Assembly: GCA_016218825.1 (NCBI GenBank)
Contig: JACRCV010000075.1
Span: 230,358 to 283,290, forward strand
Direction of reading: 5' to 3'
DNA: 52,933 nucleotides
DNA from: Deltaproteobacteria bacterium
Lineage (GTDB): Bacteria; Myxococcota; XYA12-FULL-58-9
The notes under the pieces were generated by a model. That model worked only from the letters and a program-made list of their open reading frames with translations. It was not told the origin of the DNA and ran no database searches. Both the position numbers and the translations under genes were made by a program. Position 1 is the first letter of the stretch; each line of letters starts with the position of its first letter. Below, in pieces: positions 9,107 to 20,137 of this stretch.

Positions 9107-10254
9107 ATGCAGCTCGAGCTCAGCGGCGCACAGCAGACCATCGTCGAGTCGACGCGGCGCCTCGCGGCGACGACCTTGGCGCCGACGACCGCGGCGCGGG
9201 CGCGGGCGCACGAGATCCCGCGGGAGGTGATGCTGGCGATCGCCAGGGCCGGCCTCATCGGCGTGAACCTCGACAAGAAGTGGGGCGGCGCCCAGGCCGG
9301 GGTCGTGGCCTACGCCGCCGCGGTGCGGGAACTCGCGTACGCCGATCCCGCGGTCGCGGTGACGATGGCGGTCACCAACATGGTCGCCGAGGTGATCGCG
9401 GCGTTCGGCAGCGAGGAGCAAAAAATCTCGTACTTGCCGAAGCTTGCGCGTGGCGACTTCTTCGCCGGCGCCTTCGCGCTCTCGGAGCCGGGGGCCGGCT
9501 CGGACGCCGCGTCCTTGACCACGCGGGCGGTGCCCGACCGGGACGGCTTCGTGCTCTCCGGCGAGAAGCTCTGGATCAGCCACGGCGATCAGTCCGACGT
9601 GGTCATCGTCTGGGCCCGCACCGGTGGCCCCGGGGCCAAGGGGATCACCTGCTTCATCGTCGAGAAGGGGGCCCAGGGCTTGAGCGCCGGCAAGCCCGAG
9701 GAGAAGATGGGCATCGTGGCGTCGCACACCGTGCCGCTGTCGCTCGACCAGGTCCGGGTGCCGAAGGCGGCGCGGCTCGGCGCCGAGGGCGACGGCTTCA
9801 AGCTGGCGATGGTGGCGCTCGACGGCGGCCGCATCGGGGTCGCGGCGCAGGCGCTCGGCATCGGCTGTCGCGCCCTCGATCTGGCCAAGGCTCGGCTGCA
9901 GGCGCTCGAGCGGGCCGGGGCCGGGGCCGGGGCCGGACAGGCGGCGCAGTTCGCGCTCGCCGACATGGCGGTGGAGCTCGACGCCGCGTGGCTGTTGGTG
10001 CTGCGCGCCGCGTGGCTCAAAGAGCGCAAGCGGCCGTTCTCCCGTGAGGCGGCGATGGCCAAGGTCTTCGCCTCCGAGGCCGCGAACCGGGCGGTGCGCG
10101 CCGCGATCGACCTCTGCGGCACCGGCGCCCTCGTCGGCGACAGCGAGGCCTCTCGGCTCTTGCGGGACTGCCGCGTCACCCAGATCTACGAGGGCACGAG
10201 CGAGGTCCAGCGCCTGGTGATCGCCCGGGACGTGCTGCGGCAAGGAGTCTTGTC

Positions 10255-10258
<4 letters not shown>
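9107..10258 (+). CDS. Second acyl-CoA dehydrogenase
   Basis: A 383-residue paralogue of the upstream enzyme but clearly divergent. It has [55 protein letters not shown] and the catalytic [15 protein letters not shown] short Gly/Ala run (near 9910) replaces part of the usual helix before AQFALADMA. It overlaps the mutase gene by ATGA at 10255. Two dehydrogenases beside an isobutyryl-CoA-type mutase could serve the straight and branched C4 thioesters separately; this is inference. Confidence 0.9.
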
Positions 10259-11886
<1,628 letters not shown>

Positions 11887-11889
11887 GCC

Positions 11890-12294
11890 ATGAGCGAAGG
11901 TAAGCTGCGTATCCTCGTCGCGAAGCCCGGCCTCGACGGTCACGACCGCGGCGCCAAGGTCGTGGCGCGCGGCCTGCGCGACGCCGGCTTCGAGGTCATC
12001 TACACCGGGCTGCACCAGACCCCGGAGATGATCGCCCGCGCCGCCCTCGACGAGGACGTGGACGCGGTCGGCATGTCGATCATGAGCGGTGCCCACATGA
12101 CCTTGATGCCGCGGGTGGTCGAGCTGCTCTGCGCCCAGGGGCAGAACGACGTCACGGTGTTCGGAGGCGGCATCATCCCCGACGAAGATCTGGCGCCGCT
12201 CGCCGCCGCCGGCATCAAGAAGATCTTCACTCCCGGCTCGCCCATCAGTGAAATCGTGACCTGGGTGCGCGAGAATATTCGCCCGCGCGTCTAG
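11890..12294 (+). CDS. icmB: B12-binding small subunit of the acyl-CoA mutase
   Basis: A 134-residue cobalamin-binding Rossmann-like subunit. It has [17 protein letters not shown], with the DxHxxG base-off histidine motif, then [10 protein letters not shown] and TVFGGGIIP for the nucleotide tail, and an ending typical of mutase B subunits. It starts 3 bp after the large subunit with GGAGG upstream, so the two are co-translated partners. Its TAG stop forms a CTAG shared with the convergent protease gene. Confidence 0.9.
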   Translation: MSEGKLRILVAKPGLDGHDRGAKVVARGLRDAGFEVIYTGLHQTPEMIARAALDEDVDAVGMSIMSGAHMTLMPRVVELLCAQGQNDVTVFGGGIIPDEDLAPLAAAGIKKIFTPGSPISEIVTWVRENIRPRV

Positions 12295-13055
12295 CGCTCC
12301 CCCCCCGAGGACCGCAGTGGCGGTGCCAGGCCCGTGGCGCCGATGAAGCTCGAGAAAGCGTCGGCGCGGGTGTCGACGCCGAAGCTCGTGCAGCCCAGGT
12401 CGCCGAACGACGTCGTGCCCGCGACGAGGAAGGTGCCCTGCGGGTCCTGGAAGAAGGCCGGGCCCCCCGAGTCGCCGTTGCAGGTGTTCTTGCCGGGATC
12501 GTCATACAGGAACTGGGTGGAGCCGACTTGACTGATGGTCATCCACACCGCTCGCTTCCTGCCGGCGCCCGTCTGGGTGATGCCGTTCTCGACGCCGTAG
12601 CCCACGAACAGGAGCGCGGTGCCGATCCACGAGTCGTCCATGCTGGGGTTGACTCCGAGCGGCGCGACCGGCGCATCCGCGGCGAGCGTCACGATGCCGA
12701 TGTCGTTCGTGATCTGGCGCAGGTCGAAGCCCGGATGCGGTTCGATGCCGGCGACGTCGCGGGTGTCATCGGGCAGGGCGGCGTCGGCGCCGAAGACGAA
12801 CTGCATCTGAGCGGCGAGCACGCCGACGAGGCAGTGCGCGGCGGTCAGGACCTTGCGCGGTCCGATCAACGTGCCGCTGCAGTACATGCTCCCACCGACG
12901 GTGAGGGCACCCACCGCGGGCAGCCCTGCGAAGCTCACGCCGCCGACGATTTCGTCCGTGCCTTCGGACCGCGGCACGTCGACCTCGATCAAGGCATCGC
13001 CGCAACCAGCCACCATTCCCGAGACGCTCAGAACGACGGACAGCCAAAGGCGCAT
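12291..13055 (-). CDS. Trypsin-like serine protease, probable lipoprotein
   Basis: A 254-residue S1-family protease. It has a signal peptide ending in the lipobox VAGC (Cys18), so it is probably lipid-anchored. The mature chain has IVGG (36-39) and catalytic His74 (TAAHC), Asp118 (NDIGIV) and Ser196 (GDSGGP). At least two disulfide cysteine pairs are plausible. ATG 13055 is preceded by GGAGGAAG; the longer upstream frame has no signal-like sequence. It is convergent with the mutase operon, overlapping it by 4 bp. Substrate is unknown; myxobacterial secreted proteases often serve predation. Confidence 0.9.
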   Translation of the reverse strand: MRLWLSVVLSVSGMVAGCGDALIEVDVPRSEGTDEIVGGVSFAGLPAVGALTVGGSMYCSGTLIGPRKVLTAAHCLVGVLAAQMQFVFGADAALPDDTRDVAGIEPHPGFDLRQITNDIGIVTLAADAPVAPLGVNPSMDDSWIGTALLFVGYGVENGITQTGAGRKRAVWMTISQVGSTQFLYDDPGKNTCNGDSGGPAFFQDPQGTFLVAGTTSFGDLGCTSFGVDTRADAFSSFIGATGLAPPLRSSGGER

Positions 13056-13398
13056 GACTTCCTCCAACGGGCAACGGCCCCGCGGGTCGCCGCGGCTCAA
13101 AGCATGGATGGGGTCGTGATCAACCTTTCTCGGCCGGGCGCGGCAACTCCTGCACTTAGATCGCAAGGTCAGCACGCGGGGTCGCGGTGTCAACGAAGCC
13201 GCGGCCAAGGCGTCTAGCTTCTCGATCCCGACCGCATACGTGTCTCACAGCCCCAGCCAACGGATCGATGTTGAACGGGTTCTACGGATGTACGGTCAGC
13301 CCTGTTCGTTCTTGACAGCAAACATTACGTTACGTAAGGTACGCCTCCCACGCGCGAACGAGGTCGCGCCCGGCTGTCGGTGAGGGTTTGAGAGTCCA
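13056..13398. other. Intergenic region between the protease gene and iscS
   Basis: This 343-bp divergent gap holds the protease ribosome-binding site at its left end and the iscS promoter and palindrome at 13312-13340. I see no further gene or RNA in it. No convincing promoter for the protease could be picked out. Confidence 0.6.
13312..13340 (+). promoter_or_regulatory. Strong sigma70 promoter of the isc operon with an embedded palindromic operator
   Basis: TTGACA (13312-13317), 17-bp spacer, TAAGGT (13335-13340). The palindrome TTACGT-T-ACGTAA at 13325-13337 is perfect and covers the spacer and the start of the -10 box, a typical repressor position. It does not resemble the E. coli IscR type 1 site. 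Confidence 0.7.
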
Positions 13399-14613
13399 GT
13401 GAAGTTACCTATTTACATGGACAATCACTCCACGACCCCGGTCGACCCGCGCGTCTTGGCGCGCATGCTGCCGTTCTTCTCCGAAGACTTCGGAAACGCC
13501 GCGAGCCGGAGCCACGCGTTCGGCTGGAAGGCCGAGGCCGCGGTGGAGGCGGCGCGCGAAGAGATCGCGAAGCTCATCGGCGCCACCGGCCGCGAGATCG
13601 TGCTCACGAGCGGCGCCACCGAGAGCGACAACCTCGCGCTCACCGGGGTCACCGACTTCCTGGCGAGCAAGGGCAACCACGTCATCACCCAACAGACCGA
13701 GCACAAGGCGGTGCTCGACACCTGCAAGGCGCTCGAGAAGCGCGGCGTCGCGGTCACCTACCTCGGGGTCGACAAGTACGGCCGGGTGGATCCGCAAGCG
13801 GTCGCCGACGCGATCACCCTGCGCACCGTCCTGGTCTCGGTGATGCTCGCGAACAACGAGGTCGGCACCCTGCAGCCGATCCGAGAGATCGGCGCGCTGT
13901 GCCGCGCCCGCGGCGTCCTGTTCCACACCGACGCGGCGCAAGGCGTCGGCAAGATCCCGTTCGACGTCGAAGCGCACAACGTCGATCTGGCGTCCTTGTC
14001 GGCGCACAAGATGTACGGGCCCAAAGGGGTAGGGGCCCTCTACGTCCGGCGCAAGAACCCCCGCGTGCGCCTCACGCCCATCATCCACGGCGGCGGTCAC
14101 GAGCGCGGCATGCGCTCGGGCACCTTGAACGTCCCGGCGATCGTCGGCTTCGGCGAGGCGGCGAAGATCGCCGGCGCCGAGATGCCGGCCGAGTCGAGCC
14201 GCATCCAGGCGCTGCGCGACAAGCTCGCGCGCCTCATCACCGCCGAGCTCGATCAGGTGCAGCAGAACGGCCACCCGGTCGAGCGCCTCCCCGGCAACCT
14301 CAACCTGTCGTTCGCCTACGTCGAGGGCGAGGCCCTGATGATGGCGATGCGGGACGTCGCGGTCTCGAGCGGCTCGGCGTGCACCAGCGCCTCGCTCGAG
14401 CCGTCGTACGTCCTCCGGGCGATGGGCGTCCCCGACGAGCTGACCCACGCCTCGATTCGCTTCGGCCTCGGCCGCTTCAACGTCGACGAAGAGGTGGATC
14501 ACGTGGCAAGGCTCGTCGTCGCCGGCGTCAAGAAGCTCCGGGCGATGAGCCCGCTCTACGAGATGGCGCAAGAAGGCATCGATCCCGCGAGCGTTGCCTG
14601 GGGCGCGCCCTAG
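13399..14613 (+). CDS. iscS: Cysteine desulfurase IscS
   Basis: A PLP enzyme that takes sulfur from cysteine and passes it as a persulfide to Isc[20 protein letters not shown] is the classic N-terminus. The PLP lysine is in [12 protein letters not shown] (near residue 206) and the persulfide Cys is in [12 protein letters not shown] (near 328), the IscS-type loop. Length is 404 residues, the same as E. coli IscS. It is first in iscS-iscU-iscA-hscB-hscA. No iscR precedes it. Confidence 0.97.
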   Translation: MKLPIYMDNHSTTPVDPRVLARMLPFFSEDFGNAASRSHAFGWKAEAAVEAAREEIAKLIGATGREIVLTSGATESDNLALTGVTDFLASKGNHVITQQTEHKAVLDTCKALEKRGVAVTYLGVDKYGRVDPQAVADAITLRTVLVSVMLANNEVGTLQPIREIGALCRARGVLFHTDAAQGVGKIPFDVEAHNVDLASLSAHKMYGPKGVGALYVRRKNPRVRLTPIIHGGGHERGMRSGTLNVPAIVGFGEAAKIAGAEMPAESSRIQALRDKLARLITAELDQVQQNGHPVERLPGNLNLSFAYVEGEALMMAMRDVAVSSGSACTSASLEPSYVLRAMGVPDELTHASIRFGLGRFNVDEEVDHVARLVVAGVKKLRAMSPLYEMAQEGIDPASVAWGAP

Positions 14614-14636
14614 ATTAGGCAGCGAAGGAGAGCACG

Positions 14637-15053
14637 ATGGAATACGGCAGCCGCGTCCTGGAGATTTGTGAAAACCCGAAGAACGTCGGCGCGTTCCCCA
14701 AGAGCGCCGCCGACGTCGGCACCGGGGTCGTGGGCGCCCCGGCGTGCGGCGACGTGATGAAGCTGCAGATCAAGGTCGGCGACGACCACGTGATCGAGGA
14801 CGCCAAGTTCAAGACCTTCGGCTGCGGCTCGGCCATCGCCAGCTCGTCGCTCGTGACCGAGTGGGTCAAGGGCAAGACCATCGACCAGGCGCTCGCCATC
14901 CGCAACGTCGACATCGCCACCGAGCTCGCGCTCCCCCCCATCAAGGTGCACTGCTCGGTGCTCGCCGAGGACGCCATCAAAGCCGCCATCTTCGACCACC
15001 GCCGCAAGCAAGCCGGTGCCGCTCCCACGACCGCCCCCGAGGTCGCGCCATGA
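14637..15053 (+). CDS. iscU: Fe-S cluster scaffold IscU
   Basis: The scaffold on which 2Fe-2S clusters are built. The ligand residues are all present: Cys37 with Asp39 (PACGD), Cys63 (FGCGSA) and His105-Cys106 (KVHCSVLAEDAI). The HscA recognition motif is LPPIK (99-103), a conservative change from LPPVK. At 138 residues it carries a short Ala/Pro tail. ATG 14637 follows GGAG. It overlaps iscA by ATGA. Confidence 0.97.
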   Translation: MEYGSRVLEICENPKNVGAFPKSAADVGTGVVGAPACGDVMKLQIKVGDDHVIEDAKFKTFGCGSAIASSSLVTEWVKGKTIDQALAIRNVDIATELALPPIKVHCSVLAEDAIKAAIFDHRRKQAGAAPTTAPEVAP

Positions 15054-15370
15054 TCACCGTCACCCCGAGAGCCGCCGCCCGGGCGGTGAAATTGGCGGAA
15101 AACAAAGGCGTTCCCAAGGTCATGCGGGTGGGCGTCAAAGGCGGCGGCTGCTCCGGCTTTTCGTATTACCTCGAGTTCGACGACGTCCCGCGCGACGGCG
15201 ACCAGAGCCTCGAGGTCGACGGCCTGAAGGTGGTCGTCGATCCGAAGAGCCTCTTGTACCTGGACGGCACCGAGGTCGACTTCGTGCCCAGCCTCTTGAA
15301 GGGCGGCTTCACGTTCAACAACCCCAAGGCCAAACACTCCTGCTCGTGCGGCGAGTCCTTCAGCGCCTGA
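15050..15370 (+). CDS. iscA: A-type Fe-S carrier IscA
   Basis: A 106-residue HesB/IscA-family carrier that delivers clusters to apo-proteins. The three conserved cysteines are Cys34 (GGGCSGF) and Cys98/Cys100 in the C-terminal SCSCGESF. ATG 15050 overlaps the iscU stop, indicating translational coupling. Confidence 0.95.
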   Translation: MITVTPRAAARAVKLAENKGVPKVMRVGVKGGGCSGFSYYLEFDDVPRDGDQSLEVDGLKVVVDPKSLLYLDGTEVDFVPSLLKGGFTFNNPKAKHSCSCGESFSA

Positions 15371-15406
15371 TCCTCGGCGCTGCCGTCACGACGGACTGGC
15401 GTGCTC

Positions 15407-15982
15407 ATGGCCCCCGGCCTCGACTGCTTCCAGGTGTTGGGTCTCGAGCGTCACTGGCAGGTGACCGACGAGGCCCTCGCCGAAGCGTTCCGGCGCGAGA
15501 GCCGCAAGTGCCATCCGGACCGCTTCTTCAACGCCACGCCGGAGGAAAAGCGGCGGGCGATGAGCCGCACCACCGACGTCACCGAGGCCTATCGGACGCT
15601 CAAAGATCTCCTCGGCCGCGCGATCTACCTCATCGAATCTGCCGGCAAAAGCATCGAAGACCGCGACGCAAGAGCGGGCGCCGAAGGGTGGCTCCTCGAG
15701 GTCGTGGAGGTCCGAGAACAGGTGGCGGAGCTCCGGGCTCGAGGGCCGGGTGCCGCGGGAGAATTCGATCGTCTTTTCAGCGTTATGCAGGAAAAGGTCG
15801 CAGCCGTCGAACAGGAGATCAAGGGCCTTTTTGCGGCCGTCGACGACCACGAGTCGCCTGCGGCGGCGGCCGGAGCGCTCGCGGTGGTGGCCGAAGCCCT
15901 CGCGACGCTCGTGGGCAAACACCGCTACTATTCCAGAACCATAGATGAAATAAGAAGAGCGCGGGCCGCGCTCGGGGCGTAG
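15407..15982 (+). CDS. hscB: Fe-S assembly co-chaperone HscB
   Basis: The J-domain partner of HscA. The HPD tripeptide (residues 36-38, KCHPDRFF) and the downstream helix of the J domain are clear. The C-terminal half is the three-helix IscU-binding domain typical of HscB. The ATG at 15407 is used here; a GTG two codons earlier (15401) is equally possible. Length is about 191 residues, slightly over the E. coli protein. Confidence 0.92.
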   Translation: MAPGLDCFQVLGLERHWQVTDEALAEAFRRESRKCHPDRFFNATPEEKRRAMSRTTDVTEAYRTLKDLLGRAIYLIESAGKSIEDRDARAGAEGWLLEVVEVREQVAELRARGPGAAGEFDRLFSVMQEKVAAVEQEIKGLFAAVDDHESPAAAAGALAVVAEALATLVGKHRYYSRTIDEIRRARAALGA

Positions 15983-15985
15983 ATC

Positions 15986-17812
15986 GTGGCCACGCCGATC
16001 CCGCTCGACCTCGACGAAGGCGTCGCCGAGCCGATCTTCGGCATCGACTTGGGCACCACCAACAGCCTCATCGCGTGGGTCCCGCCGGGCGGCAACGACC
16101 CTGTGGTCTTCTGTGACGAAAGGGGCGAGGGGCGCCTACGCTCGGTCGTCGAGCTCACGACGCTCGGGACCGGTGCCGTGGGCGACGAAGCGGTGCGACT
16201 CCAACCCGCGGCTCCCGATCGGGTGGTCTCGAGCGTCAAGCGCCTGATGGGGATGAGCCCATCAGACGTGCAACGAGATCTGGCGAAGAGCCCGCTGTGC
16301 ATCGACGCCGACGCCGCGGTGGTGCGCATCCGGGTAGGGGAAAAAACATATACTCCGCCTGAAGTTAGCGCCGCGATTCTGAAGAAGCTGCGCGCCCGGG
16401 CCGAGGCCGCGGCGATGCTGCAGGTCTCGAAGGTCGTCGTCACGGTGCCGGCGTACTTCAACGACGCAGAGCGCCAGGCGACCAAGGACGCGGCGCGGAT
16501 GGCGGGGCTGCAGGTGGTCCGTCTCGTCAACGAGCCGACGGCGGCCGCGCTCGCCTACGGTCTGCACCGCCTGGTGGACGGCCGGGTCGCGGTGTACGAC
16601 CTCGGCGGCGGCACCTTCGACGTGTCGATCTTGCGGGTGAAGGACGGGGTCTTCGAAGTGCTCGCGACCTGCGGCGACACCCACCTCGGCGGCGACGACT
16701 TCGACCGGGCGCTCGCGACGCACCTGGCTCCCGATCTCGGCGTCGATCCGACGGACGTGCGCGCGTTCGCGGCGCTCGTGACCCTGTGCGAGGGCGCCAA
16801 GCGCGCGCTGTCGGCCGTGGACGAGACCACCCTCGAGGTGAATGGCAAAGCCAGGCGGCTGTCGCGGGCCGAGCTCCAGGGCGTGCTCACGCCGCTCCTC
16901 GCGCTGACCGCCGGCGCCTGCACCCAAGCCCTCGAAGACGCGAAGCTTTCTGCTTCAGACGTGGACGCAGTCGTGCTCGTCGGCGGCTCCACCCGGACGC
17001 CGTTCGTGGCGAGCTTTGTCGCAACGCTGTTCGGCCGCACGCCCTTGTGCGACCTGAACCCGGACGAGGTCGTGGCGCAGGGCGCCGCGGTGCAGGGCCA
17101 GATCTTGATGACCGGCGCCACCGACAAGCTGCTCCTCGACGTCTGCCCGTTGTCGCTCGGCATCGAGACCATGGGCGGCGGCGTCGCGCGCATCATCCAT
17201 CGCAACTCGGCGATCCCCACGAAGGCCAAGGACGCGTTCACCACCTACGCCGACGGCCAGACCGCGTTCCTGCTGCACGTGGTTCAGGGCGAGCGGGAGA
17301 TGTCTAGTGATTGCCGGTCGCTCGCGAGGTTCAAGCTCTCGGGGCTGCCGCCTTTGGCGGCCGGCCTCGCGACGCTGGAGGTCACCTTTCTCATCGATCC
17401 GGACGGCATCTTGAGGGTCGAGGCGCGCGAGCTCATGACCGGCATCGAGGCCGCGGTGGAGGTGAAGCCGACCTACGGCCTCTCCGACACCGAGGTCGAG
17501 GCGATGCTCGCCGCGGGGCTCGCGCACGCCGAACGAGACTTCCAGACCCGCCTGCAGGTCGAGGCGCGCCTCGAGGCGGAGAGGGTGCTGCAGGCGACGC
17601 GCGGCGCCTTCGAGGCCGACGCCGACTTGCTGCAGGCCGGGGAGGCCGAGGCGTTGATCACCGCCACCCTTCAGCTCGAGGCCGCGACCGCGGCCGGGGA
17701 CGGCGCCCTGATCCGCGACCGCATCCTCGAGCTGGACCGCGTCGCCACGCCCTTCGCAGAGCGCCGCATGAACCGCGCGATCGCCAAGGCGCTGAAGGGC
17801 AAGCGCGTCTGA
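15986..17812 (+). CDS. hscA: Hsp70-type Fe-S chaperone HscA
   Basis: A 608-residue specialised Hsp70 that releases clusters from IscU using ATP. The nucleotide-binding domain shows [55 protein letters not shown] and [13 protein letters not shown]. The substrate domain follows, without the acidic EEVD-like tail of cytosolic forms. The start is GTG 15986, 3 bp after hscB. No ferredoxin gene (fdx) follows; the next gene is an unrelated MoxR ATPase. Confidence 0.96.
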   Translation: MATPIPLDLDEGVAEPIFGIDLGTTNSLIAWVPPGGNDPVVFCDERGEGRLRSVVELTTLGTGAVGDEAVRLQPAAPDRVVSSVKRLMGMSPSDVQRDLAKSPLCIDADAAVVRIRVGEKTYTPPEVSAAILKKLRARAEAAAMLQVSKVVVTVPAYFNDAERQATKDAARMAGLQVVRLVNEPTAAALAYGLHRLVDGRVAVYDLGGGTFDVSILRVKDGVFEVLATCGDTHLGGDDFDRALATHLAPDLGVDPTDVRAFAALVTLCEGAKRALSAVDETTLEVNGKARRLSRAELQGVLTPLLALTAGACTQALEDAKLSASDVDAVVLVGGSTRTPFVASFVATLFGRTPLCDLNPDEVVAQGAAVQGQILMTGATDKLLLDVCPLSLGIETMGGGVARIIHRNSAIPTKAKDAFTTYADGQTAFLLHVVQGEREMSSDCRSLARFKLSGLPPLAAGLATLEVTFLIDPDGILRVEARELMTGIEAAVEVKPTYGLSDTEVEAMLAAGLAHAERDFQTRLQVEARLEAERVLQATRGAFEADADLLQAGEAEALITATLQLEAATAAGDGALIRDRILELDRVATPFAERRMNRAIAKALKGKRV

Positions 17813-17929
17813 GCCCCGCCGGCGGCGCCCCCCGAGAGGTCGAGCGCCGCGGGACCGTCCAGAATAGGCGCCGGCCGCCGATGGTTGTTGCTCAGAGTGC
17901 TTTGCGACCGCAGCCGCGAAAGGTAGGCT

Positions 17930-17953
17930 GTGGTACGCTGCAGAGCGTGCCAC
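17930..17953. repeat. 24-bp imperfect inverted repeat before the MoxR gene
   Basis: Arms GTGGTACGCT and AGCGTGCCAC pair with one mismatch around a 4-base loop. It lies 19 bp upstream of the ATG, close to a weak TTGCGA-N16-TAGGCT promoter-like pair (17902-17929). It could be an operator or a leader hairpin. There is no T tract, so it is a poor intrinsic terminator for hscA. Confidence 0.5.
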
Positions 17954-17972
17954 AGAGAGAAAAGGACGACCG

Positions 17973-18968
<996 letters not shown>

Positions 18969-18979
18969 CGAGGCGAAGG

Positions 18980-20137
18980 GTGGCCGCAGAAGACTCGGGA
19001 CCGAGCCGGGCAGCGCCGGAGAGGTCGCGCCCGCAGCCGTTCGCCGGCGGCCTCTGGACCCGGTTCTGGGAGCGCGCGCCCCGGCAGCTGACGATCACCA
19101 CCGAGGGCAAGGTCGTGATCGGCGTGGCGCTGGCGGTCGGCCTCGCGGCGATGAACACCGGCAATAATCTTCTGTTTTTGGGGTGGGGCCTGGTGCTCTC
19201 AGCGATCGTGCTCTCGGGGCTGTTGTCCGAGGCGACGCTGAAGCCGTTGTCGCTCGAGGCGGGATCACCGGGGGAGGCGCGGGTCGCCGAGGTCGCGCTC
19301 GTCCCGATCATCGCCTGCAACACGGCAAAGCGCTTGCCCGCCTTTGGGGTCGAGACCGTGGCGCACGTGGCCCGCGTCGGCAGGTCGCCGGAGCAGGGCG
19401 GCTTCATGGTGCCGGCGGGCTTCGAGCTGCGGATGAGCCCGGGCGTCGTCTGCGAGGCCCACGCGCGCTTTGTCCCCGCGCGCCGCGGCCTGCACCGCCT
19501 CGTGGCGATGGTCGCGAAGACCAGCTATCCGTTCGGGTTCTTCACCAAGAGCCGGCGCATGACCGGGGCGCGGCCGACCGAGTTCTGGGTCTTTCCAGAG
19601 GCGGTCGACGTGCGCTTCATCGCGCCGTCGCTGTTGTCGCGGTTGGGCGAGGCTGCGGTGCCGGTGTCGGGGATGGGTGACGACTTCTTCGCGCTGCGGC
19701 CCTACCGCGTCGGCGACGACGTCCGGCGGGTGTACTGGCGGCGGGTGGCGCGCACCGGTCGGTGGGTCGTGGTCGAGAACGAGGCGCGCTCGGGGGTCGC
19801 GGTGATCTTGGAGCTCTACCTCGGGGACCTGCAGCGACAGGACGACGACGAGGTGGAGCACGCCATCGCCACGCTCGGCTCGCTCGCCGAGGCGCTGCTC
19901 GCGCACGGCATGCAGGTCGGCGTCCGGGCGCCGGGGCTGTCGATGCTGCCGGAGGGCGGCGCCGGCCAGCGGCGCGCCATCTTGTGGGCGTTGGCGCGGC
20001 TCGACGGCGCGGCGGCGATGCCCAACCGGTCGCGCTTTGCCGAGGCGCACTACGTGGCGCTCATCGCCCGCGCCGGGGTCGCCCACGAAGCAGCCACCGC
20101 GGTGATCGACCTCGACGCGCACCGAGGCGTGCCATGA
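18980..20137 (+). CDS. DUF58 domain membrane protein
   Basis: A 385-residue protein starting at GTG 18980. Two hydrophobic segments near residues 40-75 (VVIGVALAVGLAAM and FLGWGLVLSAIVLSGLL) anchor it. The DUF58 core motif is ALRPYRVGDDVRRVYWRRVARTG near residues 236-258, followed by VENE. The C-terminal part has a degenerate vWA-like fold in family models. It overlaps the transglutaminase gene by ATGA. The likely role is as MoxR partner; the target is unknown. Confidence 0.88.
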   Translation: MAAEDSGPSRAAPERSRPQPFAGGLWTRFWERAPRQLTITTEGKVVIGVALAVGLAAMNTGNNLLFLGWGLVLSAIVLSGLLSEATLKPLSLEAGSPGEARVAEVALVPIIACNTAKRLPAFGVETVAHVARVGRSPEQGGFMVPAGFELRMSPGVVCEAHARFVPARRGLHRLVAMVAKTSYPFGFFTKSRRMTGARPTEFWVFPEAVDVRFIAPSLLSRLGEAAVPVSGMGDDFFALRPYRVGDDVRRVYWRRVARTGRWVVVENEARSGVAVILELYLGDLQRQDDDEVEHAIATLGSLAEALLAHGMQVGVRAPGLSMLPEGGAGQRRAILWALARLDGAAAMPNRSRFAEAHYVALIARAGVAHEAATAVIDLDAHRGVP

